Positions 6,511 to 14,224 are shown, numbered from the stretch's first letter. The stretch is DNA of 14,589 nt from an uncultured Alistipes sp. (GCA_900546005.1 URBJ01000055.1:1-14589), one strand, 5' to 3'. Notes: generated by a model from the sequence alone, not told the origin. Translations and numbers: made by a program.

Positions 6511-8265
6511 TTAAAACTGGATCTTGACGCCGGCAAGGAAATTAATGCCCAACGCTTTGTATTGATTGTAATAGTAGAGCGACCGATTGGCCAGATTCCG
6601 TCCTTCGACAAAGATTCCGAAATTTTTCGAGAAATTGTACTCGGCACCGAGATGTACGTCAACCTGCATGTTGTCGTGACCGTATACCACTTCACTTGGG
6701 TGGGTGTACGACGTGAACAACATCTCATAATCGCGTGGCCCGTAGACATCCGCCCCAGCCTTCAATAGCAACTTGTCCCGATAGTTGTAATTCAGTGCCA
6801 ATCGAGCAGTCAAAGCGGGCAAACCGAGACGCGCCTTCACACCATCGATCTCTTTCACCCTATAGCCTTTATACTGTACGCCGAGCTCCATACCGAATTT
6901 ACCCGAAATCCGGCCCACAACTTCTCCGCCCACGGTCCACATCGTCACATCGCGTTGTGCAAGGACAAAGACATTGCCCTGATAGACCGGAGTTCCATCC
7001 GTCGCCTGATAATAATAGTTCTGGGCATAATTCATATTCAGATACCGGGAGAATCCGCCGTAGACATTATACGAGAACGAAGAGGCACTGCTTCCCTGAA
7101 TACCGATCCGGGCATCGTTTACACTCGTATTCCGACCTACGAAACCTTGCAGTACATACGGATTCCAAAGCGTCGTATTGCGATACCCGTAATTGTCTTG
7201 ACGGCCGTCGAGTTTCAAATAGGGGGTAAAACCTTTGGCTATCTTCCACTTCAAATCAAACAGAGGGAACAGGACCGAAGCCGATTGTCCGTCTCCTTCA
7301 TCTGCGTACGTAAAGTCATCCATAACCGCCACATAGGTAACCCCTAAGGCAATATCGAAGGTTCCCCCACGAACCCGGTACATGGGCCGAATCGAAAACA
7401 TGCTGTTCTTATACTCATCGAGCAACCCGCTTCCCTGATACAGATCATAGCCGGCATGCAACGTAATCTCGTGGATTCCGAACCGCTTACCCAGATCGAG
7501 GAACGCATTCACGTGCGCCTCCTTGGCATCATAACGATCGCTGAAATAGTACCCTTCGGCACCGAAACGAATATTGAACCGCGAAAGGTCTTCGAACGAG
7601 TGACCAAAGACGATCTTTCCCCTCACCGTCGAATAGTTTTGGCGTAAAGCGTTGGCCGAAGCATCGAACAGATCGGTTGCCGACTCTCCGTAAACGGATT
7701 CAGCCCACGAAGAGCTATATCCATAGCGGCTGATCTTGTCGTAATCGAACCCGATCTCGCCTCCAATACCGAAACGGCCGAAACGGTGTTCGCCGAATAC
7801 ACCGACCGTATTGAAGGTCTGGCTTCCGGGTGTTTTTAGGCCATCATAATTCTTCCGTTTGCTCCAGCTTCCGTAATGGTTCACGTACAGGCCCCACTTT
7901 CCGTTCAGATTTCGGATCGACGAGATATTCGCATCCAATACGCTCTGAAACGGAACGCCCAATCCGGCCTTAATGTAGAACGGGAGCTCCTCGTGCAAAT
8001 CATCCACACTGACCGACACCGGTTTGATCGGCGTAACCTCCGACCGATACTGAATCGGATCGGGCGTAATCTCATAGTCTACGTCGACGCGCAACGATGC
8101 AGTGTCCACCATATTGGGTTTGATTCCCAGCTTGACCGCACTGTTCACCGTCGGTTCATACTCGCGCGTCACATCCAGCTCCCGGTTCAGATCTCCATCG
8201 CCCTGCTGAGCCCAACCTTGTACGAAAATCAGTAGCGCCGAAACGGCCATTATCGTTTTTTTCAT
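6511..8265 (-). CDS. Outer-membrane beta-barrel protein, TonB-receptor-like without plug
   Basis: A secreted 584-residue protein of unknown function. A signal peptide covers residues 1-19 (KKT, hydrophobic core, cleavage near WA/Q). After it, residues 25-85 form a soluble segment with RELDVTREYEPTVNSAVK at 28-45. From about 95 to the end there are many alternating hydrophobic/aromatic strands separated by polar loops, and the chain ends in KIQF. A terminal Phe preceded by alternating residues is the recognition signal for outer-membrane barrel assembly. No carboxypeptidase-like N-domain and no TonB plug domain can be seen, so annotation as a TonB-dependent receptor would rest on barrel resemblance alone. 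It follows the TPR gene by 39 bp with no promoter motif between, so the two are probably one transcript. AGAAAGAAG lies just before the ATG. A pore or a structural partner of the TPR protein is a reasonable inference. Confidence 0.8.
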   Translation of the reverse strand: MKKTIMAVSALLIFVQGWAQQGDGDLNRELDVTREYEPTVNSAVKLGIKPNMVDTASLRVDVDYEITPDPIQYRSEVTPIKPVSVSVDDLHEELPFYIKAGLGVPFQSVLDANISSIRNLNGKWGLYVNHYGSWSKRKNYDGLKTPGSQTFNTVGVFGEHRFGRFGIGGEIGFDYDKISRYGYSSSWAESVYGESATDLFDASANALRQNYSTVRGKIVFGHSFEDLSRFNIRFGAEGYYFSDRYDAKEAHVNAFLDLGKRFGIHEITLHAGYDLYQGSGLLDEYKNSMFSIRPMYRVRGGTFDIALGVTYVAVMDDFTYADEGDGQSASVLFPLFDLKWKIAKGFTPYLKLDGRQDNYGYRNTTLWNPYVLQGFVGRNTSVNDARIGIQGSSASSFSYNVYGGFSRYLNMNYAQNYYYQATDGTPVYQGNVFVLAQRDVTMWTVGGEVVGRISGKFGMELGVQYKGYRVKEIDGVKARLGLPALTARLALNYNYRDKLLLKAGADVYGPRDYEMLFTSYTHPSEVVYGHDNMQVDVHLGAEYNFSKNFGIFVEGRNLANRSLYYYNQYKALGINFLAGVKIQF

Positions 8266-8304
8266 AGCTTCTTTCTGCTTTAATCTCCTTGTTTGTAAAA
8301 CACC

Positions 8305-11292
8305 CTATTTCAACGACTCGATTTTTTTCAGAGCCTCGTCCACGACACCGTCCGTCTTGTCCGTGTATCCATCCACGATACTCTGATAGGTCGCTTTCGC
8401 CTGAAAGGCATCACCCTGTTTCACATATACGTCGCCCAACACAAGGAATGCCTTGCCCATCCAATACTGATACGGCAAATTCTGTTCAGAGAAGGCAAAT
8501 ACCTCCTGCTCGGCTTCCTTGAGTTTTCCCTGTTTATACAGAATCGAAATGATGTGGTAGTATGACTCTGCCGCATCCCGTGTTCTCGCATCGGTCACTT
8601 CGCGATAGTGGGTCAGTGCCCCTGCCTCATCACCGGCAGCCTGCAACGAACGCCCCTTCACAAAGTGGGCCTTGCGGGCCAGATCATCCGCGGCATAAGG
8701 CGACTCCAGCACCTCGTCGGCCGCAACTCCGGCAGCCGTCCAATCATTCGTCGCCACAATCGCATCGAGATAACCGGTCAGGGCCTCAACTACCGTACTC
8801 TTTTGCAGTGCAGTCGTACTCAAACGTTTGTAGAGATCGGCTGCTGCCGCATACTCTTTATCTTCCATACGCATAGAGGCTGCCTTCTGCAAAGCCATCA
8901 CCTGATAGCGGTTACTCGGCATCGCTCCGACCTCCTCGAAAGCGGCCAAAGCTCCTGCCCGGTTACCCTCATGCAGCGAACAATCCCCCAAAGCAAAGAG
9001 TGCATCGGCCCGATAGACTCCCTGTGGATACTTTTGCAGATAGCTGTCCATCAGATTCAGAGCCCGAGCATAATCGCGGTTCTGATAAACTCGGTCTGCA
9101 GCAGCAAACGACAACGAATCCCGTTCTACGGCAGACACGTCTGTTTCGAATCCGCTCTTCTGTGCAAACGCCAGATAGGAGTCCACCTCATTGTGGTCCA
9201 CATAGATATTCTTGATTCCAAGCATCGCATCCTTAACCTGTGGCGACGACGGATACTGTTCAACCACCTGTTTGTAATAGCGCAATGCCTCATCGTCCTT
9301 ACCCAGATTCTGATAGATCAATCCCAGCTCCGACAGTGCGCTGACCACATAGGGCGATTGGGGATAACCGTTGACCAACCGTTTGAGCGCCGCAGCAGCA
9401 TCGTTGAACCGTTCGTGGCGCACGTAGGTTCGTCCCAGTTCGAACATCGCGTCGTCGACATACTCGCTCTTGCCGTCTCCGATAATGGCCACCAACGACT
9501 CGACTTTCCGGTCGTACTTATCCACCAGCCCCAACATGATGGCCCGTTGGAAGCGGGCATAATCCGCACCGTTGTTCCCCAAAGCAATCGCCTTATCATA
9601 ATTTTCGATCGCCTTGTAGTATTCGCGCTGAGCGAAAGCAATGTCTCCTAAACGATTAAACGCATCGGAACGCAAATTGTCCTTCAACGTATAGGAGGCC
9701 ACGAAACGATTGAAACGGTCCTGAGCCTTATCCCACTGTTTGCCGTTGAAGTAGCAGTATCCCAAATTATAGAGTGCCAGCAGTTTCTCGCGCTCCCCAC
9801 TCGGTGCGAGCGACATGTAGGTCTCATAGAGCGGAGCCGCCTTGGCATAATCGCCTTTCTTGACATAGGTCTCGGCCCTCCAGAACTTCGTCAGCGCTGT
9901 ATATTTTGCCGTATACCGGTTCTGGTCGGCCACATCGAACAGCGCGAGCGCCTGATCGTAATCCCCTGCCTCGAAACACTCCAATGCCCGGAAATAGACA
10001 ATCTTCTGCAACGCCATCTTCACGTTGTTGTCCGGATCATCGAGCTGCCGGATCGCTTCGTAGGCCGCATCGTAATTCCGTGAATTGAAATAGGCGGCCA
10101 GCAAAATTTCGCGAGCCTCGTTCACACGGGGTGAATCGGGATAGGTCTTGATGTAGTTGTCGAGCGTAGTGATGGCCGCATTGAAACCGCCACGATCCAG
10201 TTCGTACTGCAGCTTACCGTAGTTGAACATCGACTCCTCGCGGATCGCCGGATCGAAATCGGCCGAAGCCGCCAGCGCAAATGCACTCATTGCACGCTGC
10301 TTGTCTCCCGTTTGCAAATAACAATCTCCCAGATGGTAGCTGGCATTCTGTGCCCATTCATCACCTCCGGAGGCTACTTTAGAGAGCTGCTCGATCGCCC
10401 GGTCGTAATTACCTGCCACATAGTTGCAGTATCCGGTCAGATAGAGCTCTTCGCGCCCCATCTCGCCACCCAGTTCGGCATAGTTCTCCATATAACCGAG
10501 CGCCTTCGCATAATCGCCCGTATGGAAATAGGCTTCACTGACAATGCGGCAAATCTCCTGACGACGCGACTCGGTGGCTTTCGCCAACAACGGAACCCCG
10601 TTTTCGATCACATAAGCGTAATTTCCCTCCTGAAACTCGATCTGCAACAGATAGAACGGAACGACCGGTGCATAGGCCGGGTTGTCGGCCAACGATGCGA
10701 ATCCCCGCTTGGCTGATGCCAAATCGCCCCGCGTATAGTCGATATAAGCGATGTAATAGGTTGCATGAGGCAGGTAGCTCTCGTCGGAGTTGCAATTCTT
10801 AAAGCAGTTGTACGCCTCGTCGGTATTGCCGTTCATGTAGGCCGCATATCCGCGCCGGAAATTGTACTCGTCGTATTTCGAGAAATCGAGCTCATACGGA
10901 TCGACCTGCGTGTACTGCTCATAGGCCCCCGCATAGTCGCCCTCATCGTGCAGCAGCGTTCCCATGGCAAACCGCACATCGTTGGCATAGATCGATTGGG
11001 GATTCTCCTCCAAAAAGTAATTCAACCCCTCTCGGGCATCCGTACCGCGCATCTGAGCCCCACAAACGGCCACATAATAGGCCGCCCGTTCGACAAAACC
11101 GGCATCGTCCGTACCGGCCGACGCGATTGCCTTTTCAAATTCGGTTTGAGCCGCAGCATACTTCTGCTTCTCATAAAGGGCCATACCTTTATCATAACGG
11201 GATTGCGCCTCGGGAGAGAGTGCCGATACGCGGACCGACGATACGGTCAGCACAAACAGCAATGCCCCGATGCTCAACATTCTTTTTCTCAT
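8305..11292 (-). CDS. Large secreted TPR-repeat protein
   Basis: A 995-residue protein with an N-terminal signal peptide at residues 1-24 (MRKRM, hydrophobic core, cleavage near VSA/L) and no lipobox Cys, so it is probably soluble in the periplasm or bound to a membrane partner. The rest is almost entirely helical repeats of TPR type: about twenty units with the G-x-Y/F-x-x-A pattern can be picked out, for example GDYAKALGYM, GNYDRAIEQL, KQWDKAQDRF, GKDDEALRYY and GDAFQAKATY, often followed by YP and a small residue between helices. No catalytic domain is seen. Automated pipelines tend to label such proteins as YbgF/CpoB-like, but the length is several times larger and the label would be weak. 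It has its own promoter motif and is followed by an outer-membrane barrel gene. A periplasmic scaffold working with that barrel is inferred from context only. An ATG at residue 5 is an alternative start. Confidence 0.88.
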   Translation of the reverse strand: MRKRMLSIGALLFVLTVSSVRVSALSPEAQSRYDKGMALYEKQKYAAAQTEFEKAIASAGTDDAGFVERAAYYVAVCGAQMRGTDAREGLNYFLEENPQSIYANDVRFAMGTLLHDEGDYAGAYEQYTQVDPYELDFSKYDEYNFRRGYAAYMNGNTDEAYNCFKNCNSDESYLPHATYYIAYIDYTRGDLASAKRGFASLADNPAYAPVVPFYLLQIEFQEGNYAYVIENGVPLLAKATESRRQEICRIVSEAYFHTGDYAKALGYMENYAELGGEMGREELYLTGYCNYVAGNYDRAIEQLSKVASGGDEWAQNASYHLGDCYLQTGDKQRAMSAFALAASADFDPAIREESMFNYGKLQYELDRGGFNAAITTLDNYIKTYPDSPRVNEAREILLAAYFNSRNYDAAYEAIRQLDDPDNNVKMALQKIVYFRALECFEAGDYDQALALFDVADQNRYTAKYTALTKFWRAETYVKKGDYAKAAPLYETYMSLAPSGEREKLLALYNLGYCYFNGKQWDKAQDRFNRFVASYTLKDNLRSDAFNRLGDIAFAQREYYKAIENYDKAIALGNNGADYARFQRAIMLGLVDKYDRKVESLVAIIGDGKSEYVDDAMFELGRTYVRHERFNDAAAALKRLVNGYPQSPYVVSALSELGLIYQNLGKDDEALRYYKQVVEQYPSSPQVKDAMLGIKNIYVDHNEVDSYLAFAQKSGFETDVSAVERDSLSFAAADRVYQNRDYARALNLMDSYLQKYPQGVYRADALFALGDCSLHEGNRAGALAAFEEVGAMPSNRYQVMALQKAASMRMEDKEYAAAADLYKRLSTTALQKSTVVEALTGYLDAIVATNDWTAAGVAADEVLESPYAADDLARKAHFVKGRSLQAAGDEAGALTHYREVTDARTRDAAESYYHIISILYKQGKLKEAEQEVFAFSEQNLPYQYWMGKAFLVLGDVYVKQGDAFQAKATYQSIVDGYTDKTDGVVDEALKKIESLK

Positions 11293-11317
11293 ATCAAAAA
11301 ACGCTTTATCGAATCAG

Positions 11318-11346
11318 CAAAGTTAACAAAATTATCTTACGGCAAA
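11318..11346 (-). promoter_or_regulatory. Promoter for the TPR-barrel operon
   Basis: The minus strand carries TAACTTTG (11325 to 11318), a full match to the Bacteroidota -7 consensus, with TTTG at 11346 to 11343 upstream. The spacer is 17 bases, slightly short of the usual 19-20. Transcription would start near 11311, giving a leader of about 19 bases before the TPR start codon. It lies wholly in the 63-bp gap after rsmH, so the TPR gene can be expressed independently of rsmH. Confidence 0.6.
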
Positions 11347-11355
11347 CCCTACATG

Positions 11356-12264
11356 CTAAAGTTTGCTCGCCACACGCAGTTTGGCACTCCGCGACCGCGG
11401 ATTACGGGCCACTTCTTCGGGTGACGGCACCACCGCCTTACGGGTAACGACGCTCCATGGAGAGAGAACCCGACCGTAAAAATCCTGTACGGTCTTCCCC
11501 TCGAAATTACCGCTCCGCATGAAGTTTTTCACCATACGGTCCTCGAGTGAATGATACGTAATCACCGCCAACCGTCCTCCGGGCCGCAACACCCGCAACG
11601 ACTGTTCCAACATCATCTCCAGCGCATTCATCTCACCGTTGACTTCGATGCGGATCGCCTGAAACAGTTTGGCCAAGAACTTGCTTTCACCGTTTCGCGG
11701 CAGAACCGGAGCAAGGGCATCCGTCAGATCCTGAATCCGCTCGATCGGCTGCTTCTCCCGATAATCCACTACACACCGGGCAATCCGCCGCGACGAATCC
11801 AACTCACCGTAACGTTTAAAAAGGGAAGACAACGTTTCGAGATCGTAATCGTTCAATACCTCCCGGGCCGAGAGCTTGGCCCTGCGGTTCATCCGCATAT
11901 CGAGCGGCGCATCGAAGCGGAACGAAAATCCACGCTCCTGCGTATCGAAGTGGTGCGACGACACCCCAAGATCGGCCAAAATGCCATCGACCTGCTCGAC
12001 CCCGCGCCAACGCAATGCCCCGCGCATGAATCGGAAATTCGACTCCACGAAGGTAATCCGCGGATCTTCGGGAAGATTTGCCCGGGCGTCACTATCCTGA
12101 TCGAAGGCGAACAACCGCCCCTCGGCCGACAGCCTTTCAAGTATTGCACGCGAATGTCCGCCCCCGCCGAAGGTCAGATCGACATACACACCGTCGGGCT
12201 TGATCTCCAACAACTCGATGGTCTCGTCCAGCAATGCCGGAACATGATAAACCGCATTCTCCAT
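11356..12264 (-). CDS. rsmH: 16S rRNA (cytosine-1402-N4)-methyltransferase RsmH
   Basis: RsmH (formerly MraW) uses S-adenosylmethionine to methylate N4 of C1402 in the decoding site of 16S rRNA. The chosen ATG gives 302 residues, typical for the family. Motifs in order: YHVPALLDE from residue 6, the SAM loop DLTFGGGGHS at 29-38, DQD at 55-57, ADLGVSSHHFD at 97-107, then GFSFRFDAPLDMRMN, ITYHSLEDR and the C-terminal NPRSRSAKLR. The frame is open to 12315, but the 17 extra residues are not family-like and cross the probable promoter, so MENAVYHVP at 12264 is preferred. In most bacteria this gene sits with mraZ, ftsL and ftsI. Here the upstream neighbour is a divergent lipid gene and the downstream neighbour a TPR gene, so it has left that cluster. 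Confidence 0.97.
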   Translation of the reverse strand: MENAVYHVPALLDETIELLEIKPDGVYVDLTFGGGGHSRAILERLSAEGRLFAFDQDSDARANLPEDPRITFVESNFRFMRGALRWRGVEQVDGILADLGVSSHHFDTQERGFSFRFDAPLDMRMNRRAKLSAREVLNDYDLETLSSLFKRYGELDSSRRIARCVVDYREKQPIERIQDLTDALAPVLPRNGESKFLAKLFQAIRIEVNGEMNALEMMLEQSLRVLRPGGRLAVITYHSLEDRMVKNFMRSGNFEGKTVQDFYGRVLSPWSVVTRKAVVPSPEEVARNPRSRSAKLRVASKL

Positions 12265-12284
12265 GTACAATCTGCTTTTGGGGG

Positions 12285-12292
12285 TAAAAGTA
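12285..12292 (-). promoter_or_regulatory. Probable promoter -7 box for rsmH
   Basis: The minus strand reads TACTTTTA, matching TAnnTTTG at every fixed base but the last. Its edge is 20 bases before the rsmH ATG at 12264. The -33 position would fall at about 12312-12315, where no TTTG is seen. This is weaker than the other promoter calls in the window and relies partly on its position. Confidence 0.4.
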
Positions 12293-12333
12293 CAAAATTT
12301 ACCGCGAAAGATCATTTTTCTTAAATAATCTCC

Positions 12334-12341
12334 TACTTTTG
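12334..12341 (+). promoter_or_regulatory. Promoter -7 box for the GlsA-type gene
   Basis: TACTTTTG is a full match to the Bacteroidota -7 consensus TAnnTTTG, 19 bases before the ATG at 12361, giving a predicted leader of about 13 bases with no Shine-Dalgarno sequence. A T-run at 12315-12319 lies closer than the ideal -33 distance and no exact TTTG is present there. Confidence 0.6.
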
Positions 12342-12360
12342 TGAAAACACTCTCTCAACA

Positions 12361-13191
12361 ATGGATGAAAAAAACGACTCCTTGCGAATCGATCTGGAAA
12401 AAGTTATCCGGGACAAGAATCCCCGTTTGGCAAAAACGCTTCCCCGATTCGTCATCGCTTATCTGAAAAGAATCATTCATCAAGACGAAATCAACCGAAT
12501 ACTGACCGCATACGCCCACCTCGACTCCATACCCTTCATCCGTGCGGCATTTGTCGACATGGGCATCAGCTATCAGGCTGTAGGAATCGAACGTTTGGCC
12601 GATGATGGCCGTTACCTGTTCGTATCGAACCATCCGTTCGGTGGGATGGACGGACTGATGCTCTGCGACGAAATCTACAAACGCTTCGGTAAGGTACACA
12701 TCATTGTAAATGACCTGCTGATGTACCTCACTCCGCTCAAGTCGCTCTTCATTCCGATCAACAAACACGGACGACAAAAGGCCGAATACGTCCAGATGCT
12801 CAAAACCCAGCTCGACGACAGCGGTCCGATCGCCACCTTCCCGGCCGGACTCTGCTCGAGAAGAATAAAAGGAGTCGTACAAGATCTCGCATGGAAACCG
12901 AGTTTTATCAAAAATGCCATCTCCAGCGGACGCGACATCGTACCGGTATTCTTTGAAGGGAAACTATCCTCTTTCTTCTATAATCTGGCCAATCTGCGCA
13001 CTTTTCTGGGCATCAAGGCCAACATCGAGATGCTCTATCTGGCTGACGAGATGTTCAAACAGAAGGGGAAACACTTCAACATCCGGTTCGGCACCCCGAT
13101 CCCCTGCGACCGGCTGAAAGAGTTTCCCTCCACAAAAGAGGCCTCTGATTTCGTTCGAGACGCCGTATATCGAATGAAGCAAGAAAAATAG
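12361..13191 (+). CDS. glsA: PlsC-like O-acyltransferase, probable glycine-lipid enzyme GlsA
   Basis: A 276-residue protein of the lysophospholipid acyltransferase superfamily. The catalytic motif is NHPFGGMDG with H91 and D97 (H-x5-D, the spacing found in the hemolysin-linked branch rather than the H-x4-D of PlsC), and the substrate-side block is FPAG at 160-163 in place of FPEG. In Bacteroides thetaiotaomicron, GlsA of this branch adds the second fatty acyl group to the 3-hydroxyl of an N-(3-hydroxyacyl)glycine, giving glycine lipid. The next gene is the matching N-acyltransferase, which supports this over a role in glycerolipid synthesis. No clear transmembrane span is seen, so a peripheral inner-membrane enzyme is likely. 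Ornithine or serine-glycine lipids are possible alternative products. The family is firm; the exact substrate is inferred. Confidence 0.82.
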   Translation: MDEKNDSLRIDLEKVIRDKNPRLAKTLPRFVIAYLKRIIHQDEINRILTAYAHLDSIPFIRAAFVDMGISYQAVGIERLADDGRYLFVSNHPFGGMDGLMLCDEIYKRFGKVHIIVNDLLMYLTPLKSLFIPINKHGRQKAEYVQMLKTQLDDSGPIATFPAGLCSRRIKGVVQDLAWKPSFIKNAISSGRDIVPVFFEGKLSSFFYNLANLRTFLGIKANIEMLYLADEMFKQKGKHFNIRFGTPIPCDRLKEFPSTKEASDFVRDAVYRMKQEK

Positions 13192-13233
13192 TTCCGAACA
13201 CTCCTCTCCACTGCAAAGAAAACCCCTGTCTCT

Positions 13234-13264
13234 TTTGCTTTTTAGCTAAATATCCATATTTTTG
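13234..13264 (+). promoter_or_regulatory. Promoter for the GlsB-type gene
   Basis: This is the best promoter match in the window: TTTG at 13234-13237, a 19-base spacer, then TATTTTTG at 13257-13264, matching both the -33 and the -7 consensus of the Bacteroidota housekeeping sigma factor exactly. Transcription should begin near 13271. It lies between two genes of one pathway, so the second can be expressed separately from the first. Confidence 0.72.
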
Positions 13265-13315
13265 CGTGGAGTTTACACAAAGCATAATACGGTGCTCAGC
13301 AAACTGAAACATCTG

Positions 13316-14224
13316 ATGAAACCATTGATTGATCCGGTTCCGACCGATCTGATCGAAGCCGAACTGACGAAAGATCATTTTTTAAGACATACCAATAACG
13401 GAGGAAACACCATTTATGTCGTAACGGCAGCCCAATGTCCCAACGTCATGCGAGAGATCGGGCGGTTACGCGAGCTCTCTTTCCGCGACGGAGGCGGTGG
13501 AACCGGAGCCGACGTCGACATCGACGAACAGGATCTCGATCCGGAAGGATACCAACAACTGCTCGTCTGGGATCCCAAAGAACGGGAAATCGTCGGAGGG
13601 TACCGGTTCATCATCTCTCGGACCACCCATCCCAAATGTATGTCGACCGAACACTACTTCCGATTCACGGATCGATTCCGCAACGAATATCTGCCCTACA
13701 CCATCGAATTGGGACGTTCGTTCATCCAGCCCCACTATCAGGGTTCGAGGAGCAACCCCAAGGGACTCTATTCGTTGGACAACCTCTGGGACGGATTGGG
13801 TGCACTGGTCATCAACAACCCGGACATGCGTTACTTCTTCGGAAAAGTCACCATGTACGGCTCCTACGACAAAGAGGCCCGGAACATACTGCTCTACTTC
13901 CTGCACAAATACTTTCCCGACAGGGAACACCTTGTCGAGGCCATCCATCCCATCGATCTTGTCTTCGACACCGAAAAGATGGAGGCGCTCTTCACCGGAG
14001 GCTCCTATACGGAAGATTACCGAATCCTGACCCGTGAGATCCGGAAATACCGCGAAAACATACCGCCGCTGATCAACTCCTACATGAGCCTGTCGCCCTC
14101 GATGAAGGTGTTCGGCACGGTGATCAATCCCGATTTCGGCAACGTGGAGGAGACCGGAATTCTCATTACGATCAACGACATCTATCCCAAAAAATCGGAA
14201 CGTCATTTCCGAATCAAAGAGTAG
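13316..14224 (+). CDS. glsB: Hemolysin-like GNAT N-acyltransferase, probable GlsB
   Basis: A 302-residue protein of the OlsB/hemolysin branch of GNAT acyltransferases. Family blocks are VMREIGRLRELSFRDGGGGTG at 44-64, a DID-E acidic stretch at 68-71, the fold core GGYRFIIS at 94-101, and ELGRSFIQPHYQ from 131. In Bacteroides thetaiotaomicron, GlsB transfers a 3-hydroxyacyl group to the amino group of glycine, making the N-acylglycine commendamide, the precursor that GlsA turns into glycine lipid. The upstream neighbour is the matching O-acyltransferase. The frame is open from TTG at 13262, but that codon lies inside the -7 promoter box. GTG 13292 is possible, while ATG 13316 starts where the resemblance to relatives begins, with a leader of about 45 bases. 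A terminator follows. The GNAT family is firm; glycine as the amino acid is inferred. Confidence 0.85.
   Translation: MKPLIDPVPTDLIEAELTKDHFLRHTNNGGNTIYVVTAAQCPNVMREIGRLRELSFRDGGGGTGADVDIDEQDLDPEGYQQLLVWDPKEREIVGGYRFIISRTTHPKCMSTEHYFRFTDRFRNEYLPYTIELGRSFIQPHYQGSRSNPKGLYSLDNLWDGLGALVINNPDMRYFFGKVTMYGSYDKEARNILLYFLHKYFPDREHLVEAIHPIDLVFDTEKMEALFTGGSYTEDYRILTREIRKYRENIPPLINSYMSLSPSMKVFGTVINPDFGNVEETGILITINDIYPKKSERHFRIKE

Noticed and set aside
8608..9651. Open frame of 347 codons on the plus strand opposite the TPR gene
   Set aside because: It is a mirror of the TPR codons on the other strand: no recognisable domain, no start context, and it is interrupted while the TPR frame continues for 995 codons.
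8305..11292. Reading the repeated blocks of this gene as DNA repeats or a CRISPR-like array
   Set aside because: The periodicity is at protein level (TPR helices); the DNA units differ in sequence and the frame is open throughout.
12265..12315. N-terminal extension of RsmH (17 codons)
   Set aside because: It crosses the probable promoter, and the family N-terminus begins at MENAVYHVP.
13211..13240. Possible hairpin after the GlsA-type gene (GCAAAGA near TCTTTTGC)
   Set aside because: The pairing is imperfect and needs a bulge, and the bases overlap the -33 element of the next promoter; not convincing as a terminator.
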